Source: Triops longicaudatus (taxonomy: Eukaryota > Arthropoda > Branchiopoda > Notostraca > Triopsidae). Taken from it: 64,000 nt of DNA. The first letter of the stretch is position 1. Every line of letters begins with the position of its first letter. The stretch spans positions 241,401-305,400 of the forward strand of contig JAGQDJ010000090.1 of NCBI GenBank assembly GCA_022885665.1. Reading direction: 5' to 3'. The position numbers and the translations under genes were made by a program. A model generated the notes under the pieces. It did no database searches, was not told where the DNA came from, and saw only the letters and a program-made list of their open reading frames with translations. Below, one piece after another: positions 34,879 through 48,200 of the stretch.

Positions 34879-36862
34879 ATGTCCCGTAATCTGCATTACT
34901 ACCTTTTTCTTGTACTTCTCGTTGGGTGTTACGGAAGTGTTCTGCGTTCTTATCGAGAAATTCGTGAAGATGTCATCCAAGCCGAACAAAATATTAGTTT
35001 GGGTAGTAATCTGACGCTCAGCCCCGACGAAACCCTTCTTAATGGAATCTTGATGGGCTATAAGAATGCAGAATACAATTATGGCTTAGAAACCACCAAT
35101 TTTACAGCAGCGATGCAGTTTTATTACGGCAAAAAAGCATTGCCGAACTCGGAAGTATTTAAAATTCTCCAGCGAATGCCTAAAGGTACAGCGAACAGTC
35201 TTAGCAGATTTTGAGCTTACGTAGTACAATATCTTAGGCGCAAATCTGCATATTCACGAGTTGGCTCTAACCTCTGCTGATTTCGTGGTAAAAAATCTAA
35301 CCTACAGGGAGGGGCTTTACGTTTGTGGAGAAATCGTCGAAAGCGAGGAACAGCTTTATGACATTCAGTTTATTTTCGCAAGTTCACCACCTGCAGATTT
35401 GGCACATTGTAAATGGGAATTACTGTCTACCCGGAGAGCAGCGTCGATTAACCCAGAGTATTTTGACGATTTGCTGAAACGTATGCTCGTATTGAGTCAT
35501 CCAGGTATTAAAAAAGCTATATATAGAAAATTTAGGCTGAAATAATTTCTAAGTCTTTTTCTGACAGAAATGTACACGAATATAAATCAAGTATGGAGGT
35601 CCTTCGAAAATCGTCTTGGCATGTTATCGGGTATCGTGCTTTACGCCCCGGCCTTCGTCGATTTCTTTTATCAAGGACTACTAGAATTTTATCAGGATAA
35701 CGTTATGTATGTCGAAATTCGTACAACAATACCCCAGGTAATAACCCCATGAAAATATCCCCACTGTGCACGGAAGTTTCCGTTAAGACTAAGTAAGACT
35801 TTCGCAAATTTACGAAGGCTTATCTTCTTGACGGCACTTTACTCAGCCAAAGCGAGGTTTTGGGACTGTATGAAACAGCTTTTGAGCGTTTCATGAATGA
35901 TTACCCGGACTCAATGGGAGCAAAGATTATTTTCGCTCCTACGCGAAGAGTATCTCAAGAGGAGGTTGCGCATTATATTGAACTCACTGCAGAATTCCAA
36001 GTAAGCTAGGAACAAGTTCGACGTACAGGTATACTCATATTTTCTTTGTTTCGTTAAAGAAAACCTACCCCAATTTAGTTGTCGGCTTTGACCTTGTTGG
36101 TCAAGAAGATTTAGGTTATCCACTAGTGGACTTCTCAGACGTTATCTTGAACGGTTCAGCCACCTATCCTGATATGAAGTTTTTCTTTCATGCGGGAGAG
36201 ACAGATTGGGAAGGGACTTCTACAGACGAGAACATTTTTGACGCCATTCTGTTCAATACGACACGAATCGGTCACGGATATGCTATAGCCAAACATCCTT
36301 TACTCAAATCTATGGCCCGAGGCAAAAACATTCCTATTGAAGTTTGTCCAATTTCAAACAACGTATGATAAAACGCATAGATGTGTCAATCGCTTCATGC
36401 GTGGAATGCTTTCCAGGTACTAATGCTGGTTTCCGATTTACGGAATCACCCGGTGTCAACTTTGATCAGCGAAGGTTTTCCAATTGTTATATCTGCTGAC
36501 GATCCTGCTTCTTGGGATAACAAGGGACTTAGCGCGGACATGTATATGGCTTTCATGGTATGTCCATAGTGAGAGCTTTATTTTTGTTCTTCGACACTAA
36601 TTTTTATTTTTTAATCATCTCAGGCACTTGCTGGACAGCGTGCTGACTTGCGGCTCCTTAAGCAACTTGCTATAAATTCTATCGAGTACTTTATCAGTCA
36701 TTACAAAGAAATCTCTCACTTATATCATGTTTATTTTATAGATACAGTGCATTACCTTCACTGGAAAAGGAAGCCGCTTGGGCTATTTGGGAAAACCAGT
36801 GGGACATATTTGTGAAGGAAATCCTTCAAAGCCATCAAACATCGAATGCAAACACCATCTAA
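34879..36862 (+). CDS. Secreted adenosine deaminase, ADGF/ADA2 (CECR1) type
   Basis: This enzyme deaminates extracellular adenosine to inosine; family members act as growth factors or immune modulators. Exons: 34879-35185, 35238-35504, 35568-35737, 35818-36000, 36060-36362, 36417-36557, 36624-36685, 36742-36862, giving 517 aa. The chosen ATG starts a hydrophobic signal peptide (YYLFLVLLVGCYG). An in-frame upstream ATG at about 34831 would add 16 residues ahead of it and is less likely. Zinc and catalytic landmarks are present: MPKGANLHIHE (HxH), FFHAGETDW (His/Glu), TRIGHGYAIAKHP, EVCPISNNV and SADDPASW (Asp). VSDLRNHPV is also typical. Several NxS/T sites (NIS, NLT, NFT) fit a secreted glycoprotein. 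The acceptor at 35817 (acgaag) lacks a good pyrimidine tract but is the only in-frame choice. A candidate AATAAA lies near 37254. Confidence 0.95.
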
Positions 36863-39124
36863 TAATAGAGCTATCAGTAAATAGAAGTGCAATAACTATG
36901 TCAATTGTTGCGTATATTCCAAAGGACAAATACAAAGCGTCTAAAAGCATTAATGAGTTTCTCGTTTGCCTTTGAAACTCGAAGATTTTCATCAACGCCT
37001 CGCTAAAGGAATTGCCTAAAAAAAAAATAAAAAAAAACTCGGAACAGATTTTGCAGAATTTAGTTTATTTTTAGAAAAAAGGGTCTTTCTTCGATTTCTC
37101 TCGTAAAGAACACTTCTACAGGTCAATTGTAATGCTTCACGCCTTGACTATTTTCACACAATGTATGAACTTAAATTGTATCAAAATGTATAAGCACTAT
37201 CTAGCTTGAATATAGGTCATCTCTGCTCTCCGTTTAGCAATTGCGTGCTTGGAAATAAAAGAAAAATACATTGAAACTTGCACTGAAATTAGACACACGT
37301 GTTACAATTGCGTCAACGGTGAGCTGAGCCAAACGATTAATCGGGGTTCACCCAAGTTTGCCCATTAGTGTTGGGACTAAATTGATCTTGTTCACCATAG
37401 CCGGTATTGTCATAGACGTTGTCTTCGTTATTGCTAGGTTTTATTGTACATGAGGAACCTCATTTATTTATACTAGTTATTGTATTATTATAGTTTATAA
37501 ACAAATGTATGAAATACAAAAATTTATTAATAATGATTCTAAGGCAGACCTACAATGTATTAGTGATAATTACAGGTGTGAGCCCAGTCAGCATTATCTA
37601 GCCAGTATATTTCCAAAAAAAAATATATTTATATGTTTGCAAGGTTTTCGTTACCCTTATGTAAACAACGCTGAGGGATTTTTATGTTGCATGTAAAATT
37701 AATTTGGGGAATTACGATACGTCTGTTATAATGGAGACTTTGGTAAGGTTAAAGTTATCCAATACAAACACTTTACTAATTCTATTGTTATTTAAATAAC
37801 GGGACAGGACGAAGCATAGTTGTGTTAAGAGTGACTCTCATGTATGCGAAGCTGTCTCTCCTTGTTTCACCGTTCGGCGTGTGCGACCGAGAGCATCACC
37901 GGTAGAGGCGTCGTGCCATATGGGGCCGGGGGGGCCCGGGCCCCCCAAAAATTTTTGCCATCCTGAAAAAAAAGGTATAATTTAAAACTCATTTATAACT
38001 CATTAACTCTTTTATTAAGAGAAATGCAAAATCGGGCCCCCAAAATTTTTGAAGTGCACGACGCCACTGATCACCGGACATCCTCCAGATGACTCCGTAC
38101 GGAATGTGCTGGAATTGCATCTCGTACGGTATTGCTTGCTAATATAATTCCATAGTCAACAAGTCATAATATGTCTGGTCATTAATTATAGTCTACCAAC
38201 CGAACTACTGTCACTTTGAAGCCGAGATTAGCAGACGGTCTAGAGCTCTTGATCAGTGCAGTGACTTGGACTTTTGAGGTTTCAATACAATTGAATAAAA
38301 CTAAACTCGGCCTACTTGTATCTTACGATTAGAATTGGCAAATGCGACGTTGATTGTCTGTAAGACTTTGGAGGATTAGTATTAAAGCTTTTAACGTTTA
38401 CTTCCGCAGCTCAACTTAGAAAATATTTTTATTCATCTTTTGAACACCTGTAGTAAAACACAACATTTGGAACAACAGAAGATATTCCTGAAAGAAAACT
38501 ATCAAAATCTGTTTTTAATTAATGTGTCCGTTATTGTTACTTTGTTCTAACATCAAAGATATATATTTCTTAATAAAAATCCATTGTACACGAAAAATTT
38601 TAAAAGGACAGATTGTAAAGAAAGAAAATGAAGGAATCGAAAGAAACATTGTAATCGAAGCTGTTGACATAGTCGGAATTTTAATAACCGCAGATAAGAA
38701 AAGTGGAGTTCTACACTAAATACAATCCATTATTCTTCTGAAGCCCTCTTACGACATTGACAGTGCTGTTTCACACGGCTGAGCTTCCTGATTATTTCGT
38801 ATTTCGCGCCGCGAGTTTCAAAAATGGGAGGGGTGTTTATTTTGAATGCCGGCCGAACAGGAAAGCATTGACCACGTCAACGTGGAACATTTGTCACTCT
38901 TATGGAGATTTTTTTCGTATAATTTAAGTTTTTGTTAACTTGACTTTACTTGGTCTGTCATTCTGAAGCATTGCTAACATTATTCGGGACATTTTTAAGT
39001 GCGTCGTTGCTGATTAAGGCTGTTATTCTACATACCGAAAAAGTGGGTGTTAACCGAATATTTCTTTTAGTGTTATTGTCTGATTTCTGAAATTCACTAT
39101 TGAAAACCTTATATTTACTCAGGA
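36863..39124. other. Intergenic region between ADGF and YIF1
   Basis: About 2.3 kb, AT-rich, with A runs near 37020 and one small transposon at 37903-38069. No coding region is supported. Frames such as 37505-37696 and 38522-38719 are AT-rich with no homology. The right end (about 38800-38930) is more GC-rich and probably holds the YIF1 promoter. Confidence 0.5.
37903..38069. mobile_element. Non-autonomous hAT-type MITE with 8-bp target-site duplication
   Basis: A 167-bp element. Its left end is TAGAGGCGTCGTGC; its right end in reverse complement is CAGTGGCGTCGTGC (12 of 14 matching). It is flanked on both sides by ATCACCGG (37895-37902 and 38070-38077). An 8-bp duplication and CAGNGGCG-like ends are hallmarks of hAT elements. 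Inside each end are G/C runs followed by aaaattttt, extending the inverted repeat. It has no coding capacity. The intact duplication and ends suggest fairly recent insertion. Confidence 0.85.
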
Positions 39125-40432
39125 ATGCGAAAAGCGAAGAAAGGTGAACATAGTCCCCTACCATTTGGCTCGCAATATGGAGGAATGCCAGCAGCTCCGG
39201 GCCCTCAGTATTACGAAGAGCCGGCTGTCGCTCAACGAACTGGACCGTATCTTGGCCAAACCTTGAACCAGAGTGGTAATTACATTCGTCACTATATGTT
39301 ATGAATTAAACGGCTTTTGTAAATAGGATACAACGATTCGAGTATGTATGGTCCGCCCCCCAGTTACTACCCTCAAGCCCCTGGTCAGCCGATGGATATG
39401 GGTTTCAATATCCCTTCCAATTTGCTTCACAATCCAGCTGTAGCGAATATGGCAATGGAATATGGCCAAACCCTTTTGGGGCAAGGCAAAGACGTAGTAG
39501 ATAAAGAAATCAAGAAATACATGTCGATGTCCAGGGTCAAGTACTACTTCTCGGTAGATACTTATTATGTTGGACGGAAACTTGGGCTACTCCTGTTCCC
39601 TTTCGCCCAAAAGGTAGCCTGTCAGTACTTTATAGTTGAAATCATCACATTTCTAATATAGGATTGGTCGGTTAAATTTGATACGGAAGAGCCCATTCAG
39701 CCTCGTTATGAACTAAACGCTCCTGATCTGTACATCCCAACCATGTCGTTTATAACATATGTTCTTACAGCTGGTGTATGTCTTGGAATCCAAAATAGGT
39801 AAAATGAGGTTTGTCTTTTTGTTTCAAACTGAAATCTATCTTCTAGATTTACTCCCGAGGTACTAGGTATCCAAGCGAGCTCGGCGCTAGTTTGGATGGT
39901 AATGGAGGTGCTGGCAATATTACTTACCTTGTATGTAATGAATATTCAAAGCAGCCTCCGAGCATTGGATATTATAGCATTTTCTGGATATAAATACGTC
40001 GGGTAACCAGTATTTTACATTAAAAAGGAATTTATAATTTAGTAGTTTCCTTGAAAACAGGATGATTGCTGTTCTTTCAATAACGTTAGCGTTATCCGGC
40101 ACAGGATACCTTTTGGCGTTAGCTTACTGCAGCGTGTCACTGTCATTTTTCCTGGTAAGTCAAACGCGCCCTACAGTTCCTTCATCACTTAAAGCTTTTT
40201 ATTTCCAGATACGAACGCTAAAATTTCAAGTTCAACCTGATGTTCAGTCAAATCAGTACGGTCATCACGCAAGCTCCGGCTCGAAGCGAAGAACATACTT
40301 ATTGCTATTCATTGCAAGTAAGCGTTCTCCTAAGCGCCAGTTTCATATCTTATAATTGTGTTTCTATAAGGTATACAACCGCTCATGATGTGGTGGTTAA
40401 CAAGACATTTGGTTCCGACGCACTCGAGCTAA
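39125..40432 (+). CDS. YIF1: YIF1 family protein (Yip1-interacting factor), ER-Golgi trafficking
   Basis: A multi-pass membrane protein that forms the Yip1-Yif1 complex on ER-exit and Golgi membranes. Exons: 39125-39275, 39327-39613, 39662-39798, 39847-40002, 40061-40154, 40209-40317, 40371-40432, giving 331 aa. The N-terminal 80 residues are Pro/Gly/Tyr-rich and cytosolic. Family signatures follow: MAMEYGQTLLGQGKDVVDKE, KYYFSVDTYYVGRKLGLLLF, LNAPDLYIPTMSFITYVLTA, GIQASSALVWMVMEVLAILL and GYKYVGM. About five membrane segments fill the C-terminal half, which ends with MMWWLTRHLVP. I chose the first ATG (39125) in the exon, though a 5' noncoding exon may exist. The gene lies on the same strand as its upstream neighbour. 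Whether animals with two paralogues would call it YIF1A or YIF1B cannot be decided here. Confidence 0.94.
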
Positions 40433-42257
40433 TCCCAAAGAACGCTATGGACAATCTAAAGAGACTACTGTGGAACAAAACGGTGGAATGCTAGGGGAGA
40501 GTGTCAAAAGACCTATGAGTTGTTCTGGTTATGATACTGCACACCAGAAAACTGCAGTCTGAAACGAAGACAAGTGGTGAATGGAGTGCTTTACATTGAG
40601 TCCTCATTTTGATGTCGCTTGGGTGGAAAAGAAAAAAATAACACAGACCACAGCTGGCTAGCAAGTGATTTTTTTTTTTTTTTGTCTTAAAATGCAATAT
40701 TGAAGCATGCCAATATGGCGAGGTAGCATGCTTGTAAAGATTGAAGAGTTGATATAAGCCGAAAGACATTACATAAGTTTGGGTCCCGCGTATTACATTA
40801 GCCTAATTAATTGAGGTTGGCGCTTGGAAGATAGCGCCACCTGGTGAGAGCGTCTATGACTTAGGATCCATCGGACAACTGTTGGACGTGTTTATTTCGT
40901 TGTGTTGTTTTGTGTTTCCTTTATTTAGTTTACTTGTTCAACGATCGTGGCATTGAATATATAATAATGCAAGTAAGTTACGAAAACTGAATTGAATTAA
41001 TATTGTAACTTCTAAGCGTATTTTTAGTTGTTTTCTAAAAAAAAGGTTAATTTTATTTATCACACGTTCCTTTCTCCGGTCTCAAAAATGGGTAATGGAC
41101 CCCTGAGGCAACCATAAAAAAGCCTCCGGTTCTATGGCCTATACGATACGAGGCCTGATTCGCTTTCTAGCAAAAATGAGGAAGGGAAAAAGCATCTTAT
41201 TAGCATCGTTCTTTGAACTAGCCAAAGAAGGATGCGTGAACAAATCCCTTTTTTGGCGTACGTAGCTTCCCTTATACCCCCGATGGGCTCGCTTACTTCA
41301 CCTGAGCTTGCCAGGACAGGTAGATCCTACTTTTCCCACTGGTCCCTCAGTACCTTTCCGTTAGTAGCCAACAGTGGTGCAGTGACACTGTCTAATAAAC
41401 TCAAGCGAAGACGACATTCCAGAACTGGTTCTGTAATTGTGCGATCAGATGCGGTGAAACGCAGCTTTCGAGGAGGGGGGCAACGGATTTTACACAGTAA
41501 TGAAACTCGTGTTACAGTAGCTATGTCTTCTCTGAACATAAAATTGCTTTAATGTTGTATTTTTGTGCTCTGTGCCAAAACGCTTTCCCCTTATTTGAGG
41601 GACTTCTTGAGCGTGGCGTCAATTCCTTACCATAGAAGGGCAGTTTCGGACTAGGGATTTTTGGTCGTTTCTTTTGAAGTGTTATCGTTTTTGGCATGGT
41701 TGTGTTTCAGTAAGTCCCAAAAGGCAGATTCTGTAGACTTTTGGCTGAAGCCGCATGCAAATAAGCTTGCCTCCGACCGTAGTAGTTGAATGCGAAGTGG
41801 GTTGGCTAGAGTACAGTGATAACCCAAAACTATCCCTTTTAGCGGAAACTCGTAAGTTCCCCTACGAGGCTGTTCTTCTTTTGTATACAAGAAGCAAATT
41901 TACTCTAGCGTGGAACCAAACTTCCATGTCCGTTGGAGAGATTTTATATAAACCACCCTAAACGTCACGCTATCAATTTCCGTTCCTGTCATTCTCCACA
42001 TAATGTATTACACCTGAGCTCTATGTAATGAAACTCAGCGTAGAACCCAAAAACCGGACTAAGAATAACAGTTCTTTAGTAGTGAACCTAAATTCGATAC
42101 ACGCCCTTTTTAGAGAGTGTTGTGCTTAAATAAAAAATAATAACCATTTACTTGCGCTTTTTTATAAAAAAAGTAACGTATTCCCGTAGGCGAGATTGCA
42201 GTGTCATTTCGTTAGACGGACATAGTAACGATTAAAGAAGCGTTGTTAAGTAACAAA
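40433..42257. other. Intergenic region between YIF1 and the NLR gene
   Basis: About 1.8 kb. A T-run lies near 40668-40684. A hairpin with a CTCF-like core lies at 40818-40846, and a good donor (gtaagt) near 40972 could end a noncoding first exon of the NLR gene. Frames at 41232-41552 and 41327-41539 overlap on opposite strands and lack homology. Confidence 0.45.
40818..40846. promoter_or_regulatory. Hairpin overlapping a CTCF-like motif
   Basis: TGGCGCT (40818-40824) and AGCGCCA (40833-40839) form a perfect 7-bp inverted repeat with an 8-nt loop. The right arm runs into GCGCCACCTGGTG (40834-40846), whose reverse complement contains AGGTGGCGC, the core of insect CTCF sites. Its position between two transcription units would suit an insulator. 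This rests on a motif match only. Confidence 0.3.
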
Positions 42258-45200
42258 ATGTGTTATGTAGGTATGGCTGCTGTGCGTAACTTCGTTGAAG
42301 AAATTCCTTTCATGGACGCGGATTGTGACGGAAGTGTGAGCAGTTTGGGCACGGCCAGTTTGCTAGGAGCTTCATCGAGTGACGAAGATGCGTATTCACG
42401 CCCAGTTCCCCGAAATTCCCGTCTTCGCCACTATAATCGACACCAGGACTACGAGCAAGACGACGGGCTCAAATTAGACGAGCCGGAGCGACATGACTAC
42501 GACGATGAGAGCTTGAATAACATTTTAGATTCAGTGTCAGTAGCATTAACGATCCATACCCAACATCCTGATATGGAGGATGACGATGGAGAGCCCAGTG
42601 ACCCACAAAGGGAACCTATGTATGAGGAGCTCCATCAGCCCCGAGCTCCAAGTTCAACTACGCGGCTCCCGAATGAGGTACGTGCATTGCACTTGGGAAG
42701 GGATACACTTGACGCGCCGCCCCCACCCAAAGAAAATGTAAGCACGGGTGTTCCGGAGAAGAAGAGCAAGGCAGTTAGCGTGGATGTTCCGAGACCTCCT
42801 GCTATGTGGTCTCCTGCAAGCACCCGCCAAGAAGACAGGCAGCATAATTGGGTGCCTGCTATCGTTACCGCTTACGCCGCACTCAGCCAACATGTAAGTA
42901 ACGTGTGAAGCCTCCTGCTCAATCCTCTCAATGATTGACTCGTTTCCTACTTAGCGTTGGTCAACTCTCGCGTTACAATCTTCGTCTTCTAAGCTTAATT
43001 TCACATTTTGGGGCTTTAATTTTCCTCGAGTGTCTCAGCTTACAGATTTTCCCGTGACGGCGAGTCCTTTATGAAGCTTAGTCATGACATGACAAGGGCT
43101 TCTTAGATTTTTTTAAGCATTGTTTGTAGAACCGTGCTACTTAGTGATAAATTACCGTGCTTTTTTTGCTACATTTCTGCCGTACAAACTGGTTATTATT
43201 CTTGATGGTCATCTCTGTGAAAATGTCCGACATACTTAGATAGGGCTTCGGATAGTCATTTACAAAGTGTATTTTTTTTTTTTATTTTCTGTAGAAAAAG
43301 TGAGCGTTGGATTTCATGCTCCAGTTGATAACTTTCTTGGGTTACCGGCTTTTTTTGTAAATACTTTTTCTGCATAGATCGTGACAAGTTTTTCTTCAAG
43401 ACACTTAACTCCACACGTGGTGTGACGTGTGCATTTTACTCTACCGTTGTAGAGCCATGTGCTAGTTCTGCCCCTCGTAGAAACCAACCGAATATACAGT
43501 ACCGAATTTCGTATCACCTTCGTTTTGAATCAGCCTTTCAAATTCCCAGCTTGTCATATTCTTTGGCGCGTTGCCAAGCCAAACTACCAATACTCTTCAC
43601 TGGTGAGAATGAACTTGCGGAAAGTTGACAAGCCGTGCCGGAGTTGAGCGGCACGGCAATGGCCAACCAGGCATTCTCAATTTTCCTTTCTTCTCCAAGT
43701 TCACTCAAGTCGGTGGTAGGAGATGTACGGCAAATAAAGTTTCGAATACTTTTCCTTAAAGAGCAGCTTGGGAAATCATGGTTCGCAAGCACCCGTACAT
43801 GAGTCATGTCGTATTTGTCTGCCAGGGAAAACTGCGTAACATAGCCTGTAACAGAGCTCAACGTCGGGAAACTACTTAATTAGTATTTGGTCGTCTTTTT
43901 TTGCGGATAAAAATGAGAAAAAAAGGGGACTTCATTTGCTTAAAAGTCTTTATGAGGACGCATTCATTGACGCCAGTAAATGAAAACTCGGCACGCATTT
44001 TATTGCAGGGCGTGGAAAGGTTGTTGTCACTCATTGCAAAGGAAGCCAGTTTAAATCGCGAGCTATTTATACTTTTCCCGTACTGTTTATTGAATCTCCG
44101 GGTAGGCCTGCTGGCCTTGTTGCCCTGATTAAGATCCCCCAAGTTCCTCGGCTATCGTGGATTCTTGTGTGCAGGAGACGGGATACTGGGAGTAGAGCAT
44201 CGCTTTAATACAGTCTGACACGCCTGCTCGACTTTACAACTTTGTCTTATCTAAAGTCAGCATTTTTACGGATACTGTAGTTTTGGAAGTAAAGGAGTTA
44301 AGGGGGAAAGGGGTCTGAGGAGTTTCGGTGGCATGTAGGGCCAAAGTTAAAGGCTTCTCAAGAACCTAATTCGCTCGTAAACCTTTTAACTAAGAAAATA
44401 GAAACTATGCTAATGTATGGAGTGTGCTCCTTTGGTTATTGGGTGCGCTTTTCCCCACTTGAACTTTCCCCAGGACTGAGCAAACGATCTTCTGTTTGGT
44501 TTCAGTGTCTCTAAAAGAGGTGAAATGTTCATGGAGAGTTAGAAAGGGTCGGAGGTAATATTAACTTGATATTAGCCTCCACGTGTGTTATGGTTTTCTG
44601 CGCGGTTTTGCAAGAGAATGGCATGGGCCTATAAAATGCCCAAACTTTTTATTCTTATCGATTTGACTAGCGAGCTTCGGGGGACAAAAAAAAAAAGGCA
44701 AACCCAGCTGTTCTGCCAACACGATTTGTTTCCCCGAAACAGAAATGAATCCGCCTTGGTCCTAGAAAACAGTTTAAAATTTACGTCACATTTGTGGCTT
44801 TTTGCTCACTGTCTCAGACTTTCTTGTCGTGTCGTTTTGTTTTATTGACTTCCCAAAAAAGATTATTGGCGTTAACATTTCCTTCGCCAAAGAGCGTACT
44901 AAAGTGTGTCGTTACTATAACTCACGAATTTGCGAATTTATGGCTTAGACGTCTACACTGGAACGTTTCTTGTTACAGAATTATTGCCGTTTCTGTTTTT
45001 TTTCCTGTTTTGCAAGTTGTGAGAACATCAGTAACTGACAAAGTTGCGCCCTTGATATAAGAACAGGTCCTAAAAGTAAACTTGGAGGGAAAAAGGGTTG
45101 GGAAACTGCATCTAGGTACGTGCAACATTGCCTGGCGTCGTATTTTTAATACATAAAGAATTTGTCAGAAAAAAAAAGAATGAAACAAGTACGAGGCGAC

Positions 45201-48200
45201 AAGGGGAGGAAAAACGGGGTGGAGCAAAGGCTGGGCAAGGTAGAGAGCTGTTACCGCCGCCAAAGAACGAGCGTCGCGTCACACAGTTCCTGACCGGAGT
45301 TAAATTCGTCGTTGGCGTCTGCGGAGCTCGGTGTCTTTTCGAGTTATATACCCAGGTCTTCGGCATCAGTACGCTCAGGTCGCTCGTGGAGACAGCCTGA
45401 CGCCCCAAACCGTTTAAGCCGGAGTTAATGAGGCTTATTTGCGCTAATGAAATTGATTGCGTGAAAGTGACAGGAGTGTAAAAACCGATAGTGCGTTTAG
45501 CAAATTTGTTAAAGCAACATGGGGCCTACTTGGTGGATTCGGGGCAACCCCAGTGGAAAGTGGGGGGACAGAAACAGCAGCAGCAGTAGTTGCAGTCGAC
45601 CTGTGAGTGCTGTAGAAACGATTGAACCTCAATCAGGCGAAATGTCGCAGTGTTGTTCAAGGTGTTCCTCCGCGTGTCGTGTGCTATCCATTCGACAAGT
45701 TACCCCTTCGCGATCCCAATTCGAGCAGGTAAACCGCCGAGATAGAAGAAGAGTCCCTACTCGAGCGTAACACAATTCGTAGGAAAATTATGGCCCCAAA
45801 ATTGAAAATCTTAGCTCCAGTTTCCAGACAAGGTTTTAAACGCCAATCGAAGCTATAAACCTATAATTAAACACCTATATGGGCTAATAACGTGCAAGTA
45901 AAAATGAACTATTCCTCGCTATAACTCCGTAATAAAACCGAGCTGTAAAGAATGTATACAAGGGAGTGTATCCCTTTTCTCTGAAATGGTACGCGCAAAG
46001 TGAGACCACGTTTTTCACCGGAAACTTGCCAACAAAGATAGATTCAAGCTTCGTAGACTTTTCAGGACTTTTCACCGACATTTCAGAGCTACATCCGTAC
46101 CAACATCGCCACAAGTTCATTATAGTTCTAATTCCTTCACGATATATTTCTTTCCCTTGGATTGTTAAACGCGAAACGGAACTCTACTCTTGTCTCTTAA
46201 ACCTTTGATGAAGGTGCAATATTTAGAGCAATGGTTTACCTGTTATGGCAATAATCATTATATCTGTATTATAGCAGTAGTGCACCACTTAGCAATCAAA
46301 GCAAAGGTCAACAGGCTAAAAGCCTGTGACTTGATCGAAATTAAAAAGTAAATTGGCTTCTTAGAGGTTAAATTTGTAAGCTCCCATGTAGGATGTGCGA
46401 AAGGTTTTTTACCTTTTACAACTTTGGATAGAGGTTGTTGATTTATTTGATTACTTAATTTAATTTAATCTATTTTTTGTTAACTAGGAAGCCCAGCAAG
46501 TGCAGTCGTTGTATGAACCATTGTACCCTTCTTCACCTCCGTCTTCCTTGTCATCTCGTACGCCTTCTTTAGCGACGCCCACCTCGCCCAGTCCAAGTGT
46601 GGGCTCACGATTGGCGACGCCCACTCATTACATTTCATCTTTGCGGGCCTCCATGCGCACAGGTCAAACATTAGACAGGTAAGTGCATGGGACATGCGGA
46701 GCCACACCTTCCCTTTTCATTATGGATCGTTAGGTGAATGACGGTGATTTAGCTTGTCTGCAAGGTTGATCGAAACTAGTTGCATAATTCAAAAGAGGAT
46801 TAAAAACGAGGAGAAGCTGACATAAGAACTCAGACGTTCGTGAAAGGAAAAGAGAACTTGTCTGTCAGTTTGTAATTTGAACTAAATGGAAATGTGTGTG
46901 TGTTTTACTATAGGGAACGTGACAAAGACCCTTGCCAGCGTTTACGGACTTATCTGAAGACCAGTTATGCGGATCTGTGTGAAGTGATGATACCTAATTT
47001 GGCATGGTGTCCAGATTTTAAACTTCACGTGAGCCAATTGGTGACGTCGCTTGCCATTGACACTTCATGGGCCCGGGGTCGCGATCGCGATGAAGGTGCC
47101 CGGTATCAAAACAATGCGTTGCATGCTTTAGCCTTGCAACCTTTGCCCTTGCACCGGCTTTTTGCTGAAGAAAGAGTAATACTAATTTTCTTTGTACATG
47201 TGTTGGATATTTTTTTTACTTATAATGTTTTTTTTTTATTATTTATTTACACCATAGAGGTCACACCAGGGAGGCAAAGGCCAGCGCGTATTGATAGTGG
47301 GCGAAGCCGGATACGGCAAGACAAGCTTCTGTCTTCGATTACTTTACGATTGGGTTCATCAGGAGCGACCCTGGGTGGGCAATTACTTGTCCTACTATCA
47401 ATGGGTCTTTTTTATCCCGTTACGTGATTTCGTTGTCAATAAATCTCCCTTTTATTGCGGCAACAAAGACTCGTACCCTTCCGACTTAGACAATCCTGCA
47501 CAAATTATCCAAAACAATGAAGCACAAGTCTTGTTCATCGTGGACGGCTGGGACCAGTGGACGGGCGATTTGCCTGTCGAAATCCAAGATTTATTAGACG
47601 GCACGAGTTACCCTTTATCTACCGTCATGGTAACCTCGCGGCCCATGCCACATTTAATGCGCCATGCCACGCGCTGGGCAGATAAACGAATAGTGTTACG
47701 AGGACTTGATTTCAACCAAGTCGAAGTCTTTGTTCGGAGTTATTTCCAAACTGCTCCCACACCCGTGGAGCCGGAGCGCGTCGAGAAATTTCTGCAATGG
47801 CTCGCCAATCCGCAGCAACGCTGGGGCAAATTGGCTTCCAGTCCTGTGATGTGCATTAGCATGTGCCTAGCGTTTGAAGAACAGGGCGACTCATGGTGGA
47901 CGGGAAACTTGTCTACCATATTCTCGGCCATAATTCATTGTCTGGTGCGACGCAGCTTGGACCAAACCGGGGAAATATCCACCTTGCATCGCAAAATGCT
48001 TTTGGATCTCGGCAGGCTGGCCCTCCAGTGTATCAAGCAAAATCGATATTTCTATACTGATCTAGATCTGAAGCAGCACTGCCAATCCTCACAGGTTATT
48101 AAAATGGGGCTCCTGGTGAAAGCAGTTTCCTTTTCCAAACTCCAGAAGCGGGATTTCTTTAGCATTTTGCATCCTGCCTTAGCCGAATTTCTAGCTGCCA

